DNA of 64,000 nt, taken from NCBI RefSeq assembly GCF_902499125.1, contig NZ_CABVPX010000031.1, positions 32,826-96,825 of the forward strand. The letters run 5' to 3'. The notes below the pieces were generated by a model that searched no databases, was not told the origin of the DNA, and saw nothing but the letters and a program-made list of their open reading frames with translations. This DNA comes from Burkholderia arboris (GTDB lineage: Bacteria; Pseudomonadota; Gammaproteobacteria; Burkholderiales; Burkholderiaceae). Shown piece after piece: positions 46,209 to 55,387 of the stretch. The position numbers were made by a program, and so were the translations under genes. Numbering within the stretch: position 1 is the first letter of the stretch; every line of letters starts with the position of its first letter.

Positions 46209-47474
46209 ATGGCAATTCAACAAGGTAATGCCGGGCCGGTCGTGAACGCGCCGGCCGTCCCGCTGCGCGCGTGGTCGGTGCTGGCCGCGAGCACGCTCGC
46301 GTTCATGGTGTGTTTCGTCGTGTGGATGATGTTCGGCGTGCTCGGCGTGCAGCTGCGCACCGACCTCGGGCTGAACAGCACGGAGTTCGGGCTGCTCACG
46401 TCGACGCCGGTGCTGACCGGCGCGCTGATGCGCTTGCCGCTCGGCACGTGGACCGACCGCTTCGGCGGCCGCATCGTGATGACGGTGCTGCTCGTCGTGT
46501 GCGCGGTGCCCGTCTATGTCGTCAGCTACGCGACGCAGCTGTGGCAGTTCCTGCTGATCGGGCTGTTCCTCGGCTGCGTCGGCGCGTCGTTCGCGGTCGG
46601 CACGCCGTATGTCGCACGCTTCTTCCCGCCGCAGCGGCGCGGGCTCGCGATGGGCGTGTTCGGCGCGGGCACGGCCGGCGCGGCCGTCAACTTGTTCGTC
46701 ACGCCGCTGCTGCTCGATGCGTACGGCTGGCGCGTCGTGCCGCGCATCTACGCGGTCGCGCTGCTCGTCACGGCGCTGATCTTCTGGTTCGCGTCGGCGC
46801 CCGATCCGGGCGCGGGCAAGCGGGGCGGGTCGATGCTCGACGCGTTCAAGGTGCTGCGCGACCCGCGCGTGTGGCGGCTCTGCCAGTACTACTCGATCAC
46901 GTTCGGCGGCTTCACGGCGCTGTCGCTGTGGATTCCGCAGTACCTGAAGAGCGAGTACGGGATGTCGCTCGTGATGGCTTCCGCGTTCGCGGCCGGCTTC
47001 TCGCTGCCGGGCTCCGTGCTGCGCGCGCTCGGCGGCGCGCTGTCCGACCGCTTCGGCGCGCATGCGGTCACGTGGTGGGGGCTGTGGGTCGCGTGGATCG
47101 CGTTGTTCCTGTTGTCGTACCCGGCGACCGACTTCGTGATCCACACGATCGACGGCACCGCGACGCTGAACGTGTCGATGCCGGTGGCCGGTTTCGTCGC
47201 GCTGACCTTCGTGCTCGGCGCGGTGTTCGCGCTCGGGATGGCGTCGACCTTCAAGTACGTCGCCGACGACTTCGCGGACAACATGGGCGTCGTCACCGGC
47301 ATCGTCGGGCTCGCGGGCGGGCTCGGCGGCTTCCTGCTGCCGATTCTGTTCGGCGTGCTGCTCGACCTGCTGCGCGTGCGCACGACCTGCTTCATGTTCC
47401 TGTACGGGATCGTGTGGGTGTCGTTGATCCTCATCTACCTGTCGGAAGTGCGGCGCACGCCGGTCACGGGCTGA
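46209..47474 (+). CDS. narK: Nitrate/nitrite transporter (MFS, NNP family)
   Basis: A 421-residue major facilitator with about 12 transmembrane helices. RLPLGTWTDRFGGRIVMTVL (the Arg-bearing helix and MFS loop), GVFGAGTAGAAVNLFVTPLL and the late VVTGIVGLAGGLGGFLLPIL are the glycine-rich nitrate signature helices of the NNP family. It imports nitrate or exchanges it for nitrite, feeding NarG. Here it lies at the end of the operon rather than in front of narG as in Pseudomonas. Confidence 0.9.
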   Translation: MAIQQGNAGPVVNAPAVPLRAWSVLAASTLAFMVCFVVWMMFGVLGVQLRTDLGLNSTEFGLLTSTPVLTGALMRLPLGTWTDRFGGRIVMTVLLVVCAVPVYVVSYATQLWQFLLIGLFLGCVGASFAVGTPYVARFFPPQRRGLAMGVFGAGTAGAAVNLFVTPLLLDAYGWRVVPRIYAVALLVTALIFWFASAPDPGAGKRGGSMLDAFKVLRDPRVWRLCQYYSITFGGFTALSLWIPQYLKSEYGMSLVMASAFAAGFSLPGSVLRALGGALSDRFGAHAVTWWGLWVAWIALFLLSYPATDFVIHTIDGTATLNVSMPVAGFVALTFVLGAVFALGMASTFKYVADDFADNMGVVTGIVGLAGGLGGFLLPILFGVLLDLLRVRTTCFMFLYGIVWVSLILIYLSEVRRTPVTG

Positions 47475-47595
47475 CGGGGCGCGATCGATGCGCGGGCGCG
47501 ATGCCGGAAGGCTCGGGATCGCGTCAGTGCGTCGCTTCCCTCTGCAGGCGCGCACGACGTATCCGGCCGCGCGCGCTTCTGTCAAACTGGCGCCC

Positions 47596-49332
47596 ATGAA
47601 ACCGCGCCTCATTTCACCGCTTTCCCCCGATTCCGCGCCTGCGCCCGCAGGCTTTCCCGACGCCGACGAACTGGCCGCGCTGCGCGCGTGGTATGCGGGC
47701 ATGACCGTGCGCCAGGCCGTCGAGCGCTACTTGCCCGATCGCCTGGGCGACGGGCGATCGGCGCGCGGCGTGATCGGCGCGATTCGCCGCCGCCTCGTGC
47801 GCGTCGCGCGGCAGGCCGGTCGGCCCGAACTCGCGGAACGGCTCGGGCATGCCGACGGTGAGCGTTTGCGGGAGGCGAAGGCCGCAACCGAAGCGATCGG
47901 CCTGCTGCGTCATGCGCGTGCACCGGTCCCGCAGATCAGCGACGACGTCGGCCTGTGGCTGCCCGCCCGCGCAGTTGTTGCGCTGCGTGCGCATGGCATC
48001 GCGACGCTGGCCGACCTGACGGTGCGCATTCCGCGCCGGCGCCAGTGGTGGCGCGCGATTGCGGGCCTCGGCGTGGCCAGCGCGCGGCGCATCGAGGCCT
48101 TCTTCGCCGCGCACCCGGACCTGACCGAACGGGCGCGCGCGCTGATCGCCGCGACGCCGCGCGGCAGCATCGTGCCGTGGGAACAGCTGAAGCTGCCGCA
48201 CGAGGTCGACGGCTCGGCCGGCACGTTCCGCGCGCCGCGCGCGACCAGCACGCTCGACGCGGACAACGACTACGCGGCCGTGCACGCATGGCTGTCGCTG
48301 CACGAATCGGCCGCGACGCGGCGCGCATACCGCAAGGAAGCGGAGCGGCTGATACTGTGGGCGATCGTCGAGCGCGGCCGCGCGCTGTCGTCGCTGACGA
48401 CCGAGGATGCGGTCGCGTATCGCGCGTTCATCCGGCGCCCGACGCCGCACGAGCGCTGGGTCGGGCCGGTGCGGCCGCGCGGCGCGCCCGACTGGCGGCC
48501 GTTCTCGGGCGCGCTGTCCGCGCGCTCGGCGGCGTACACGCTGTCGGTGCTCGGCGCACTGTTCCGCTGGCTGATCGAGCAGCGCTACCTGCTCGCGAAT
48601 CCGTTCGCGGGCGTGAAGGTGCGCGACACGCGCGGCGCGAACGCACTCGACACGTCGCATGCATTTACCGAAGGCGAGTGGCTGCTGGTCCGCACGATCG
48701 CCGACGGTCTCGAATTCCGGAAGCGCACACCGGCCGGCGCGCCGCAGTCGGGCTGGACGCCGGGCGCCGCGCAACGGCTGCGCTTCATTCTCGATTTCGG
48801 CTATGCGACCGGGCTGCGCGCGAGCGAGCTGGTCGGCGCGACGCTCGGCGGCATCGAGACGGATGCGCACGGCGACGCGTGGCTGAAGGTGATCGGCAAG
48901 GGCAGCAAGGCCGCGCGTGTCGCGATGCCGCCGCTTGCGCGTACGGCGCTCGATCGCTATCTGGTCGCGCGACGGTTGCCGGTGACGCCCGCGCGCTGGC
49001 GGCCCGATACGCCGCTGATTCCGAGCCTCGCGGAAGACGATGCGGCCGCGATCACGAGCGTGCGGCTGTGGAAGGTGATGCAGCGGTTTTTTGCGCAGAC
49101 GGCCGATGCCGTCGATGCCGACAACCCGGCACTGGCGCAGAAGCTGCGCCAGGCGAGCCCGCACTGGATGCGGCATACGCATGCGACGCACGCGCTTGCA
49201 CGCGGGGCCGAGTTGACGACCGTGCGCGACAACCTGCGGCATGCGTCGATTTCGACGACATCGATTTACCTGCATGGCGACGATGTGAAGCGCGCGCGGC
49301 AGATGTCGAGTGCGTTTGCTGCGGACAAGTAA
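47596..49332 (+). CDS. Tyrosine recombinase/integrase with an extra N-terminal domain
   Basis: A 578-residue site-specific recombinase. The catalytic set is complete: Arg408 (TGLRASE), Lys435 (IGKGSKAA), His523 and Arg526 (HWMRHTHATH), His549 (LRHASIS) and Tyr558 (IYLHGDD). Residues about 230-345 form a SAM-like core-binding domain. The first 220 residues are an additional region resembling the DUF3701 phage-integrase N-terminus, with a helix-hairpin-helix-like stretch (RRRQWWRAIAGLGVASARRI). No tRNA, excisionase, att repeat or phage genes surround it, so it is an orphan or domesticated recombinase. Confidence 0.88.
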   Translation: MKPRLISPLSPDSAPAPAGFPDADELAALRAWYAGMTVRQAVERYLPDRLGDGRSARGVIGAIRRRLVRVARQAGRPELAERLGHADGERLREAKAATEAIGLLRHARAPVPQISDDVGLWLPARAVVALRAHGIATLADLTVRIPRRRQWWRAIAGLGVASARRIEAFFAAHPDLTERARALIAATPRGSIVPWEQLKLPHEVDGSAGTFRAPRATSTLDADNDYAAVHAWLSLHESAATRRAYRKEAERLILWAIVERGRALSSLTTEDAVAYRAFIRRPTPHERWVGPVRPRGAPDWRPFSGALSARSAAYTLSVLGALFRWLIEQRYLLANPFAGVKVRDTRGANALDTSHAFTEGEWLLVRTIADGLEFRKRTPAGAPQSGWTPGAAQRLRFILDFGYATGLRASELVGATLGGIETDAHGDAWLKVIGKGSKAARVAMPPLARTALDRYLVARRLPVTPARWRPDTPLIPSLAEDDAAAITSVRLWKVMQRFFAQTADAVDADNPALAQKLRQASPHWMRHTHATHALARGAELTTVRDNLRHASISTTSIYLHGDDVKRARQMSSAFAADK

Positions 49333-49362
49333 CGGCGTCGCGCGCGGCAGGCGGCCGCCGCT

Positions 49363-50085
49363 TTAGCGGCATGCCGCGCATCCGCATCCGTCCCGTTGCG
49401 CGAGTTGCTGCGCCGCACGCGCGACGACCGCATGACGATCGGGCCGTACGCGCTCGAACAGCGCGCAGACCGAAGCGAGCACATCCTGGGCGGCAAGTTC
49501 GGGGCGCCCGCAGTCGAACGGCGGCTCCGGCGCATATTCGATGCCGAGCTGCACCGCCTGTGCGTATTCCGCCCCTGCGACGTCGGCCATCACCGCGAGC
49601 GCCATGTCGATGCCGGCGGTCACGCCGCCGCCCGTGACGATCCTGCCGTCGCGCACCACGCGCCCTTCGTCGACGATCGCACCGAACGGCGGCAGCAGGT
49701 CGCGCCACGCCCAGTGGCAGGCCGCCCGTCGTCCTTGCAGCAACCCGGCCGCGCCGAGCACCAGCGACCCGCTGCACACCGACGTCACATAGCGCGCATC
49801 CTGCGCGAGCCGGCGCACCTCGCGGACGAACGCATCGTCGGCGATCGCGTCGATCACGCCGAGCCCACCCGGCACGCAGACGAGATCGGCATGCGCGATG
49901 TCGGCGAGCCGCCCGACCTCCGCAACGGCGAGGCCGCTGTCCGCGCGAATCGATCCGCCGCGAACGGAAGCGCGGTGAATTTGTGCGCCCGGAAGGCGCC
50001 AGAACACTTCGTCCGGCCCGGTGAAATCGAGCTGCGTGACGTGATCGAACAATGCGAATACGACGATGAACGGCGTGGCGGCCAT
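49363..50085 (-). CDS. DJ-1/PfpI-family protein (isonitrile hydratase-like)
   Basis: A 240-residue protein of the DJ-1/PfpI superfamily. FDHVTQLDFTGPDEVFWRLP at the start, LVCVPGGLGVIDAI and the nucleophile elbow VTSVCSGSLVLGAAGLLQGR with its cysteine match the InhA/isonitrile-hydratase-like group; ACHWAWRDLLPPFGA follows as usual. The C-terminus GCGCAACR is cysteine-rich and unusual for the family, perhaps a metal site. The ATG has GAGGGATC upstream. It is convergent with the recombinase gene. Confidence 0.82.
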   Translation of the reverse strand: MAATPFIVVFALFDHVTQLDFTGPDEVFWRLPGAQIHRASVRGGSIRADSGLAVAEVGRLADIAHADLVCVPGGLGVIDAIADDAFVREVRRLAQDARYVTSVCSGSLVLGAAGLLQGRRAACHWAWRDLLPPFGAIVDEGRVVRDGRIVTGGGVTAGIDMALAVMADVAGAEYAQAVQLGIEYAPEPPFDCGRPELAAQDVLASVCALFERVRPDRHAVVARAAQQLAQRDGCGCAACR

Positions 50086-50275
50086 CACGATCCCTCGAAG
50101 GCATGAGCGGCCTGTAGCATCGCGCCGCGCGCGGCCTGTCGCAAGGTCATTTCTCCCGCACTTTCTGCCATGCGCGCGCACCGTTTCGCGCGGATCCGCC
50201 GGAGGTCGGCATGCAAAAAGAGCTGGTCGTCGAGCATCTGGCGAATGTCGCACGGGAAGCGTCATTTTCGCCCGT

Positions 50276-51025
50276 TCACATCTTCACGCGCGCTACCTGG
50301 CGTGTTTCGATCGCCGGGGTTGCGCCGGTGACCGGATGCAAACGTTCGTCGAAGTCATCGAGACTCGGGAATGGAAGCGGTGATTCCGTCGCGAGCGACG
50401 ACAAGCGGCTTCGCCAGGCGGCCAGATAGTCGAGTCGCACGTCGTGCGTGACATAAGGAACATGCCAGGCCACGAACGGCTCGAGCACATCGAGCCCGGT
50501 ATAGCCGAGCGTGCCTTGCAGCAGCGGCCGCAGCATGTCCATGAGTGGCCCGTGGACGCCGTCGTCAGCGAACATGTGAGCCTGTCCGCCCAGCGTGAGA
50601 CTCACCACGGCGCGCTTCCCGCGCAGGCCGCCGCGATTGTAGAAGCGCATGCCGCCATAAACGGGTCCGGAGACGAGAACGCGATCGATCCAGCCCTTGA
50701 GTATCGCCGGGGTCGAGAACCAGAACAGCGGAAAGTTCAGGATGAGCAAGTCGCATCGCATGAGCTTCTCGAGTTCGTCCTTGATGTCCGGGGCGATGGT
50801 GCCGCCGGCAACGCCGTGGCGCTGCTCGAGTGCATAGACGCAGTAGTCGGGGTTGGCGCGTGTTCCGAAGTCATCGGCGGATGCGACGGGATTGAAACCC
50901 ATGGCATAGAGATCCGACACCTCCACTTCGTGCCCGGCGTCGCCGAGCACATCGACTGCCGTGGTTTTGAGTGCCGTGCAGAATGACTGCGGTTCGGGAT
51001 GCGCGTGGACGATCAGGACTTTCAT
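50276..51025 (-). CDS. NAD(P)H:quinone oxidoreductase, flavodoxin-like
   Basis: A 249-residue flavoprotein of the NQO1/KefF/MdaB fold. MKVLIVHAHPEPQSFCTALK is the FMN/FAD phosphate loop, DLLILNFPLFWFSTPAILKG, then WIDRVL, is the conserved flavin-binding core, and VSLTLGGQAHMF the next block. It would reduce quinones by two electrons, protecting against redox cycling. It is divergent from a GlxA-type AraC regulator (146-base gap), which probably controls it. Confidence 0.88.
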   Translation of the reverse strand: MKVLIVHAHPEPQSFCTALKTTAVDVLGDAGHEVEVSDLYAMGFNPVASADDFGTRANPDYCVYALEQRHGVAGGTIAPDIKDELEKLMRCDLLILNFPLFWFSTPAILKGWIDRVLVSGPVYGGMRFYNRGGLRGKRAVVSLTLGGQAHMFADDGVHGPLMDMLRPLLQGTLGYTGLDVLEPFVAWHVPYVTHDVRLDYLAAWRSRLSSLATESPLPFPSLDDFDERLHPVTGATPAIETRQVARVKM

Positions 51026-51170
51026 GAAAGCTGGCCTCGTGACGAAAGGGCAATGGATACCGGCTGGAACGCGGGTATCAGGCGTGAAACGTGACTTCGC
51101 ATCGAAAGTTTCGTCGCGCCGCGCGCTGCTGTACATTGGCGGAAGTGACAAACACTTTGCGAAATCCGAC

Positions 51171-52154
51171 ATGCACCGCGCGGCCATCCTTGCTTACGAA
51201 AATTGCTATGCCTTCAGCCTGGGGGGATTCGCCGACATACTTCAGGTTGCGAATTCCCACCTGAGGCGGCAGAACGGCGAAGCGGGGGCGCGCTACGAGT
51301 GGCATTTCGTGTCGCAGCATGGCGGTCCGGTCAGGACCAGCAACGGTCTGGAGATCAGTACGCAACCGATTCGTCCGCGGCAGCGATTCGACCTGGTGTT
51401 CGTCCCTAGTGCGCACTACGCCGGGCACAAGGCGTTCGACAAGCTGCTGGCGAGTCAATCGATGGCGTGCGACTGGCTGATCGCGCAATGGAACGCCGGC
51501 GCTTGTGTCGCGGCAAACTGCACCGGCACCTTCATTCTGGCGAAGACCGGCCTGCTCGACGGACGATCGGCGACGACGACGTGGTGGCTCGCCGACCAGT
51601 TTCGCGCCAGGTTTCCCCGTGTGAATCTTCAGGTCGAACCCGTTCTGACTGAAGTCGATCGCCTGATTTGCGCCGGCGCATCGGCCTCCTATCTGCTGCA
51701 GACGATTCACATCATCGAGCGTCTGTCGGGGCCGACGATTGCGTCGCTCTGCGCGAAGACCATGCTCATCGACGTCAGCCAGACCCGGCAAACGCCTTAT
51801 CTCCCGTTGCTGGCCGACAAGGTTCATGGCGATTCGCTGGTTCATCGCGCCCAGCACCGGTTGCAGAGGAGCATGGCAAAAGAGGTGCGGATATCGGTGC
51901 TCGCGAGCGAACTCGGCGTGAGCGAGCGGACCCTCATCCGCCGCTTTCAGGCCGCGCTGGATCAGACGCCGCTGCGTTATTTGCAAAGCCTGAGAATCGA
52001 GGCGGCCCGTGGGCTGTTCGAGGCGGGCGACCTGAGTATCGAGGCGGTTGCAGTCAAGGTCGGCTATAGCGACGTGAGTTCGTTCTGCAGGTTGTTCAAG
52101 GAGCGGGTCGGGCTGAGCCCGGGCGCGTACCGTGGGCGTTTTCGAACATCCTGA
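51171..52154 (+). CDS. GlxA-family regulator (DJ-1-like domain plus AraC HTH)
   Basis: A 327-residue regulator. Residues about 1-190 form a DJ-1/PfpI-like domain: RFDLVFVPSAHYAG and the elbow AANCTGTFILAKTGLLDGRS, which keeps a cysteine. The C-terminal AraC double HTH starts near residue 235 (RISVLASELGVSERTLIRRF, then VGYSDVSSFCRLFKERVGLS). I use ATG 51171, where homology to the family begins. It is divergent from the quinone reductase; the CMD and tautomerase genes lie downstream and may belong to the same response. Confidence 0.88.
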   Translation: MHRAAILAYENCYAFSLGGFADILQVANSHLRRQNGEAGARYEWHFVSQHGGPVRTSNGLEISTQPIRPRQRFDLVFVPSAHYAGHKAFDKLLASQSMACDWLIAQWNAGACVAANCTGTFILAKTGLLDGRSATTTWWLADQFRARFPRVNLQVEPVLTEVDRLICAGASASYLLQTIHIIERLSGPTIASLCAKTMLIDVSQTRQTPYLPLLADKVHGDSLVHRAQHRLQRSMAKEVRISVLASELGVSERTLIRRFQAALDQTPLRYLQSLRIEAARGLFEAGDLSIEAVAVKVGYSDVSSFCRLFKERVGLSPGAYRGRFRTS

Positions 52155-52405
52155 CCCGCGTGGTCCTCGCGCTTTTTCAGTGGCGCGCCGGCGGCCGATG
52201 GCGAGCGATTCAGCCGTTCCGCCGCCTGGGCAACGCTGCCGGTTCGACACCGGTTGCGAAACGACGGCGCACGGCCAGATCCGGCAATATCGGGCGGATG
52301 TCGATCGTTCAAAAAAACAGGATCGTTGATGCAGATATTTCAAATATTCAGCATGCGCGTGGCTGGCTAGACTGAAAGCCGTCAATCCCCACCACAGGTG
52401 CCCTG

Positions 52406-52717
52406 ATGGCCAAACCCGCCACCGATCTGGAAAAAATTACGCGATTCGCTCCAAAGCTCGCTCAGCTGAGCGAAGACGTGCTCTTTGGCGATGTCTGGCA
52501 GCGCCCCGAGCTTTCGCCACGGGAGCGCAGCATTGCCACCGTTGCTGCGCTCACGGCGCTCTATCGTCCCGAGCAACTGCCCGGACACCTGCAGAGAGCC
52601 ATCGCCAACGGCGTCACGAAAGGCGAGCTGGGAGAACTGATCACCCACCTCGCGTTCTACGCCGGCTGGCCCGCCGCGGCATCCGCGATCAATGCGCTCG
52701 CCGCGCTGCCCGAATAA
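52406..52717 (+). CDS. Carboxymuconolactone decarboxylase-family protein
   Basis: A 103-residue CMD-domain protein. LSPRERSIATVAALTALYRP, HLQRAIANGVTKGELGELIT and HLAFYAGWPAAASAI are the usual blocks. The CxxC peroxidase motif of AhpD is absent, so it is not an AhpD-type peroxidase; decarboxylase or unknown activity remains. It lies 14 bases before the tautomerase gene, with which it forms an operon. Confidence 0.85.
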   Translation: MAKPATDLEKITRFAPKLAQLSEDVLFGDVWQRPELSPRERSIATVAALTALYRPEQLPGHLQRAIANGVTKGELGELITHLAFYAGWPAAASAINALAALPE

Positions 52718-52731
52718 CGGAGAGGTGTTCG

Positions 52732-53142
52732 ATGCCTTACGCGAGAATTGCGTTGCTGGACGGTAAGCCCGCCGACTGGTTGGCGGCGATTTCGAGGAGC
52801 TTGCAGGAGGCGCTCGAGCAAACGTTCGAGGTGCCGGCCGGGGATTGCTTCCAGATCTTTCAGCAGTGCCGGCCGGGCGAACTGGTCTATGACCGGGACT
52901 ACGGTGGCGGGCCGCGCACCGACGATTTCGTCCTGATCCACATCACGGCTGGCCGCGTGCGCAGTCCTGCGTGTAAAGCGGCGTTCTACGCGAAACTCGT
53001 CGAACGGCTCGCGGACAGCCCCGGCATCCGGCCCGCGGACGTGATGGTGATCATCGGCACGACCGGTGCCGACGACTGGTCGTTCGGGCATGGCCGGGCC
53101 GCATCGCTGACGGCGCCGCCGGCTCATCGGGCCGTACCGTGA
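52732..53142 (+). CDS. Tautomerase-superfamily protein
   Basis: A 136-residue protein with proline directly after the initiator Met (MPYARIALLDG), the catalytic base of the 4-oxalocrotonate tautomerase superfamily, and the length of the single-chain malonate-semialdehyde-decarboxylase-like group. CFQIFQQCRPGELVYDRDYG carries the Arg expected in that group and TDDFVLIHITAGR, ADVMVIIGTTGADDWSFGHG complete the fold. Cotranscribed with the CMD gene. Substrate unknown. Confidence 0.85.
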   Translation: MPYARIALLDGKPADWLAAISRSLQEALEQTFEVPAGDCFQIFQQCRPGELVYDRDYGGGPRTDDFVLIHITAGRVRSPACKAAFYAKLVERLADSPGIRPADVMVIIGTTGADDWSFGHGRAASLTAPPAHRAVP

Positions 53143-53356
53143 GAATCGCGTTGACGTGAGGTCCGAACCAGGTCATGCGACGACGGAGAAAACGCCTTCG
53201 AGAGCCGATGCACCGAAAGGGCCGAAGCGCATCGAAGGCGAAAGCGCGGGATGTCCACCATCCGGGCCGAGTGCTTCGACAAGCGCACGTGCGCGGAGCA
53301 GTCGATCGACGACTGCCGGCTTCGGTAAGGCGCCCCGGCCCGCATTCTCCGGCCGG

Positions 53357-55387
53357 TCAATCGCCGGACCGGTCGTCGCGCTCCGCGGCCACGCCCGCGA
53401 GCCATTCCGCATAACTGGACGCGACGCGTTCGCGCAGCTCGTCGTCATGCCACACGCGGATCACCTGGCCTGCCACGCCGCCTGCCGCGGGATCGAGGTC
53501 GATGCACAGATGGTTGCCGCTGCCGTCGTGCGTGAACGGAAGCCACTTGAGGTTGTACCAGTCGTCGCGAATGCCGGCGTCGGGCTCCGATGACATGCCG
53601 TCGAAGTCGCCGGACGCAACCAGTTTCTGCCAGATCGACCATTGCGCGACGATCTCCTGCGCGCTCAACAACGCATCGCTTTCGGCGAACACGGCGTCGG
53701 GATCGGCTTGCCCGTCGTGCAACCGGAGGCTGGCGATCAGGTCGTCCGGCAGCGTCGAACCCAGCGCGGCTTGGAGTTCGGCAATCGCATGAGCGTCGGC
53801 CGGCCCGTTCAGGCCGCCCGGCAAGCTCGCGGGATGGGCGGCGATCGCGTGTTCGATGCGCTTCCATGCATCGTGAACATCAGGCGCAACGGCGCCGGCA
53901 ACCGGTGCAGCGGCGGAGGCCGCGGCCTGCGGCGACTGCGCCGGAACGGTCGCGGTGTCGTCCGTCGTGACATCGGTGCGCGACGCGCGCGTACCCGTGC
54001 CATCCAGTCGCAGAAACAGCACGGGCGTCCCGGCCGGCAGTGCATCGACGCCCGCCGGGATCGCGACGAGCACGTCGGCTTCGGCCATGCCGCGGATGGG
54101 GCCGTCACCCTGGAACGGCAGAAGGCTGACCCGCGATTCGCCGCGGTCGGTGGCGGACAGATTGCCCCATCGCATCCCGTTGACTTCGGCATCGGGTTCG
54201 ATGTCGTGCGCGGTCAGTGCGGTTTCCCAATACGGCCCCGGCGTCGCCATGTGCTCCAGCAGGTCGAGCACGTGCGGGACGATCGTATGCAGCAGTACGG
54301 CGACGCCGCTCGTGTGACCCGGCAGGTTGACCAGCACGGCCTGGTCGTAGCGGGTGAACGACTCCGTCCGGTAGACGAAGCCGTCCGGCCTCGCGGATTT
54401 CACTGTCCACTTCGTCGGCGGCGAGCGGTCTTCGCTTCGCCCGACGTTGAAGCGTTCGCCGGGCACCTGCCGGACCTGGACCGTCTCCCGGCTGTTCGAA
54501 TACATCATCTGCGCATTCAGGCCGCGAATCCCGAATGGCGCACCCGCCGGCAATCCGGCGCCGACGATCAGGTCGTAGCGGCTGGACAGCTCGACCAGCT
54601 GCTGCTTGAAGGCCCGTTCGTTGCGCTCCACCTCGGGCGACAACGAATCTGTCGAAGGCAACGGCAGATATTCGACGACCGGGACGTCGTAACCCCATTG
54701 CCGCAGCACCGCGCGCAGATACGGGCCCATCGAGTCGAATCGCTGCCAGGGTTCGCGCGCGTGGCCCGGCGGCGCCACATCGTAACTGGCGATCACGACG
54801 CCGACACGCGGCCGCCTCGTGACGGCAACGTCGCGCACACCTGCCGCTATCAGCGCCGCCTGTCGCGCGGGCGTGATCCGCATCCCTTTCGCGAGCAGCA
54901 CGTGTCCTTTCCGGAATTCACTGCCGATGGCGATCACGTGCTGCCCTTCCGCCAGCGGCGCATGAAACCGCAGGCGTGCGCCCGTGTGCGAGTCGATCCA
55001 CCGATGCTCGGCGTTCGGCGCAACCGTGTCGGCGTGATCCGGCATCGCGACGTAGGCGGGAATGCTGGCCACTTGCCGTTCGCCGAGCGCGCGGGCAGCC
55101 GGGCTGGCCGTTCGCGACGCCAGCTGGCCCAGCCCGACTTTGCAGTCGAGCTCGACGGGTTCCCGGCAAGAGGCGGTTGCTGTATCGGCCGCACGCAGCG
55201 CATAGCCGTCGCAGGCGGCCAGCGGAACGGACGGAACGTCGTCCGGGGCGAGGATGTCCTCCGCCGTGACGCGCAATGCCGCTTCGTCGATCGGGATCGA
55301 CTCGCTCAGCATCGCGCCGGGAACGAGGCGCCGGCATGGTTCATAGGCTTGCCTGAGCCATGCGGGATAGCGGGCGGGTACGCTCAT
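53357..55387 (-). CDS. MoeA-like protein fused to a SUKH (SMI1/KNR4) domain
   Basis: A 676-residue protein. Residues about 15-465 follow the MoeA layout: N-terminal domain with PLAACDGYALRAADT (Asp60), a MoCF-like domain from RPRVGVVIASYDVAPPG (194) through YDLIVGAGLPAGAP (271) to VLVNLPGHTSGVAVLL (351), and a MoeA_C-like end (GMAEADVLVAIPAGVDALPA, 433). The catalytic MoeA motifs GDEL, SGGVSVG and LPGNPVS are altered. After an Ala/Pro/Thr linker (470-505), residues about 506-668 form a SUKH domain with WYNLKWLPFTHDGSGNHLCI, then DLDPAAGG. GAGGAA precedes the ATG. Molybdenum insertion is doubtful; a binding or immunity-like role is possible. Confidence 0.75.
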   Translation of the reverse strand: MSVPARYPAWLRQAYEPCRRLVPGAMLSESIPIDEAALRVTAEDILAPDDVPSVPLAACDGYALRAADTATASCREPVELDCKVGLGQLASRTASPAARALGERQVASIPAYVAMPDHADTVAPNAEHRWIDSHTGARLRFHAPLAEGQHVIAIGSEFRKGHVLLAKGMRITPARQAALIAAGVRDVAVTRRPRVGVVIASYDVAPPGHAREPWQRFDSMGPYLRAVLRQWGYDVPVVEYLPLPSTDSLSPEVERNERAFKQQLVELSSRYDLIVGAGLPAGAPFGIRGLNAQMMYSNSRETVQVRQVPGERFNVGRSEDRSPPTKWTVKSARPDGFVYRTESFTRYDQAVLVNLPGHTSGVAVLLHTIVPHVLDLLEHMATPGPYWETALTAHDIEPDAEVNGMRWGNLSATDRGESRVSLLPFQGDGPIRGMAEADVLVAIPAGVDALPAGTPVLFLRLDGTGTRASRTDVTTDDTATVPAQSPQAAASAAAPVAGAVAPDVHDAWKRIEHAIAAHPASLPGGLNGPADAHAIAELQAALGSTLPDDLIASLRLHDGQADPDAVFAESDALLSAQEIVAQWSIWQKLVASGDFDGMSSEPDAGIRDDWYNLKWLPFTHDGSGNHLCIDLDPAAGGVAGQVIRVWHDDELRERVASSYAEWLAGVAAERDDRSGD

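Noticed and set aside
47475..47595. An attachment site or tRNA next to the recombinase
   Set aside because: No tRNA-like fold or repeated segment is visible on either side of the gene.
53143..53356. A small gene between the tautomerase and MoeA-SUKH genes
   Set aside because: The frames that cross it run into the MoeA-SUKH coding sequence on the opposite strand and lack a start signal.
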